13,914 nt of DNA from Chloroflexota bacterium (GTDB lineage Bacteria; Chloroflexota; Dehalococcoidia; Lucifugimonadales; Lucifugimonadaceae): the NCBI GenBank assembly GCA_030831265.1, contig JAURLM010000243.1, positions 1 to 13,914 on the forward strand. Reading direction: 5' to 3'. The notes beneath the pieces are model-generated. The model was not told the origin of the DNA. It was given only the letters and a program-made list of their open reading frames with translations, and did no database searches. Of this stretch, positions 13,281 to 13,914 are shown piece after piece. Both the position numbers and the translations under genes were made by a program. Position 1 is the stretch's first letter. Every line of letters starts with the position of its first letter.

Positions 13281-13337
13281 CAACGCGAATTTTTCTGCGC
13301 AAAGGTTCTCACCGGAATCCCAGCGCGGTCACCCGGC

Positions 13338-13914
13338 CTAACCTGCACTCTCACCACCGCCGGTGGCTTTGTCCAGCAGCGTTATCAGGTCGACTGCCGA
13401 CTTATCGTCCGCCACGCCCTTCGCAGAAATCCCCTCGTCCATCATCTGAATGCAGAACGGGCAACTCACCGCAGCCGTCTCGGCTCCCGTATCCAGGAAC
13501 TGCTCCGTGCGGATGTGGTTCACACGCTTGCCCGAATCCTCCATCCACATGCGACCGCCACCAGCACCACAACAGAACGTCTTTTCGCTGTTGCGGGACA
13601 TCTCAATGACATTCAGGCCGGGAATCTGGCTCATGATGTAGCGAGGCTCCTCGGTGATGCCGTTATGCCGCGCTATGTAACAGGAATCGTGGTAACTGAC
13701 GGTCCCGACAACGCCCTCACCCGGTTTCAATCTGCCATCACGCAAAAGCCGGCCAACGTACGCCGTATAGTGCTCCACCTCGAACGACGTACCAAGCTGC
13801 GGATACTCATTCTTGATGGTGTTGAAGCAGTGCGGGCAGGTCGTGACGATCTTCCGCATGCCGGGAACCCGGCCCTCGAAGACGCCGTCGAGGGTCTCGA
13901 CGTTCTGCTGGGCG
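13338..13914 (-). CDS. CCG-domain (Fe-S)-binding protein, C-terminal part (HdrB/glycolate oxidase GlcF-like)
   Basis: The last 191 residues are visible; the gene continues past the right edge. The frame stays open upstream of the ATG at 13859 with family-like sequence (AQQNVETLDGVFEG), so that ATG is internal, not the start. Two cysteine-rich (CCG) domains are represented. The end of the first is IVTTCPHCFNTIKNEYP. The whole of the second comprises VSYHDSCYIARHN, then TFCCGAGGGRMWMED, then VSCPFCIQMMDEG. These domains bind iron-sulfur clusters in heterodisulfide reductase HdrB, the glycolate oxidase iron-sulfur subunit, LutA and related electron-transfer proteins. The missing part probably carries 4Fe-4S ferredoxin motifs and perhaps a membrane domain. 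It likely works in electron transfer from a flavin dehydrogenase or quinone pool; the partner is out of view. The Gly/Ser-rich tail (TGGGESAG) ends 120 bp before the methyltransferase gene on the same strand. Confidence 0.88.
   Translation of the reverse strand, partial: AQQNVETLDGVFEGRVPGMRKIVTTCPHCFNTIKNEYPQLGTSFEVEHYTAYVGRLLRDGRLKPGEGVVGTVSYHDSCYIARHNGITEEPRYIMSQIPGLNVIEMSRNSEKTFCCGAGGGRMWMEDSGKRVNHIRTEQFLDTGAETAAVSCPFCIQMMDEGISAKGVADDKSAVDLITLLDKATGGGESAG

Noticed and set aside
13338..13859. ATG at 13859 as the true start of the Fe-S protein
   Set aside because: The frame continues upstream to the window edge with family-like sequence, and the first CCG domain would be cut. The gene is partial.

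Overview
The window is gene-dense, with GC visibly above 50% and short intergenic gaps. It looks like a bacterial chromosome, probably an aquatic Chloroflexota lineage such as the SAR202/Dehalococcoidia group. That placement is inference. It rests on the gene mix (UxuA-type mannonate dehydratase, Ldh/Mdh family oxidoreductase, OFA-type MFS carrier, amidohydrolase-2 protein, a secreted matrixin with a Thr-Pro-rich linker, a CCG-domain Fe-S protein). No rRNA, tRNA or phylogenetic marker is present. I see no CRISPR array, insertion sequence, integrase or replication origin.

Layout. Bases 1-1990, minus strand: the 5' two-thirds or so of a mannonate dehydratase-like gene that runs off the left edge, preceded by a YcaQ/AlkZ-superfamily DNA glycosylase. 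The divergent gap 1991-2120 holds five copies of the hexamer TTCATG/CATGAA forming two inverted repeats. Bases 2121-5407, plus strand: a universal stress protein, a large hairpin, an Ldh2-family dehydrogenase closed by a clear intrinsic terminator, and an OFA-like MFS transporter. Bases 5415-9639, minus strand: a tightly packed run transcribed in the order class III aminotransferase, MntA-type antitoxin, HepT-type HEPN toxin, MFS transporter, amidohydrolase-2 protein. The toxin-antitoxin pair is AT-richer than its neighbours and its toxin stop codon overlaps the MFS start. Bases 9778-12272, plus strand: a C-terminal remnant of a SAM-dependent methyltransferase overlapping a GNAT acetyltransferase, a secreted matrixin-like metalloprotease with an intrinsic terminator, and a small two-helix membrane protein. 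Bases 12288-13914, minus strand: an orphan beta-class DNA methyltransferase with palindromes over its upstream region, and the C-terminal part of a CCG-domain iron-sulfur protein that enters from the right edge.

How the genes fit together. Most are small-molecule metabolism and transport units (sugar acids, 2-hydroxy/2-keto acids, amino-group transfer). DNA maintenance functions (glycosylase, methyltransferase) and one defence/stress module (MntA-HepT) lie between them. I did not find a convincing wholly new system. The items most worth following are the repeat cluster between the glycosylase and the stress protein, the toxin-antitoxin pair coupled to a transporter gene, the methyltransferase gene remnant, and the palindromes upstream of the orphan methyltransferase.
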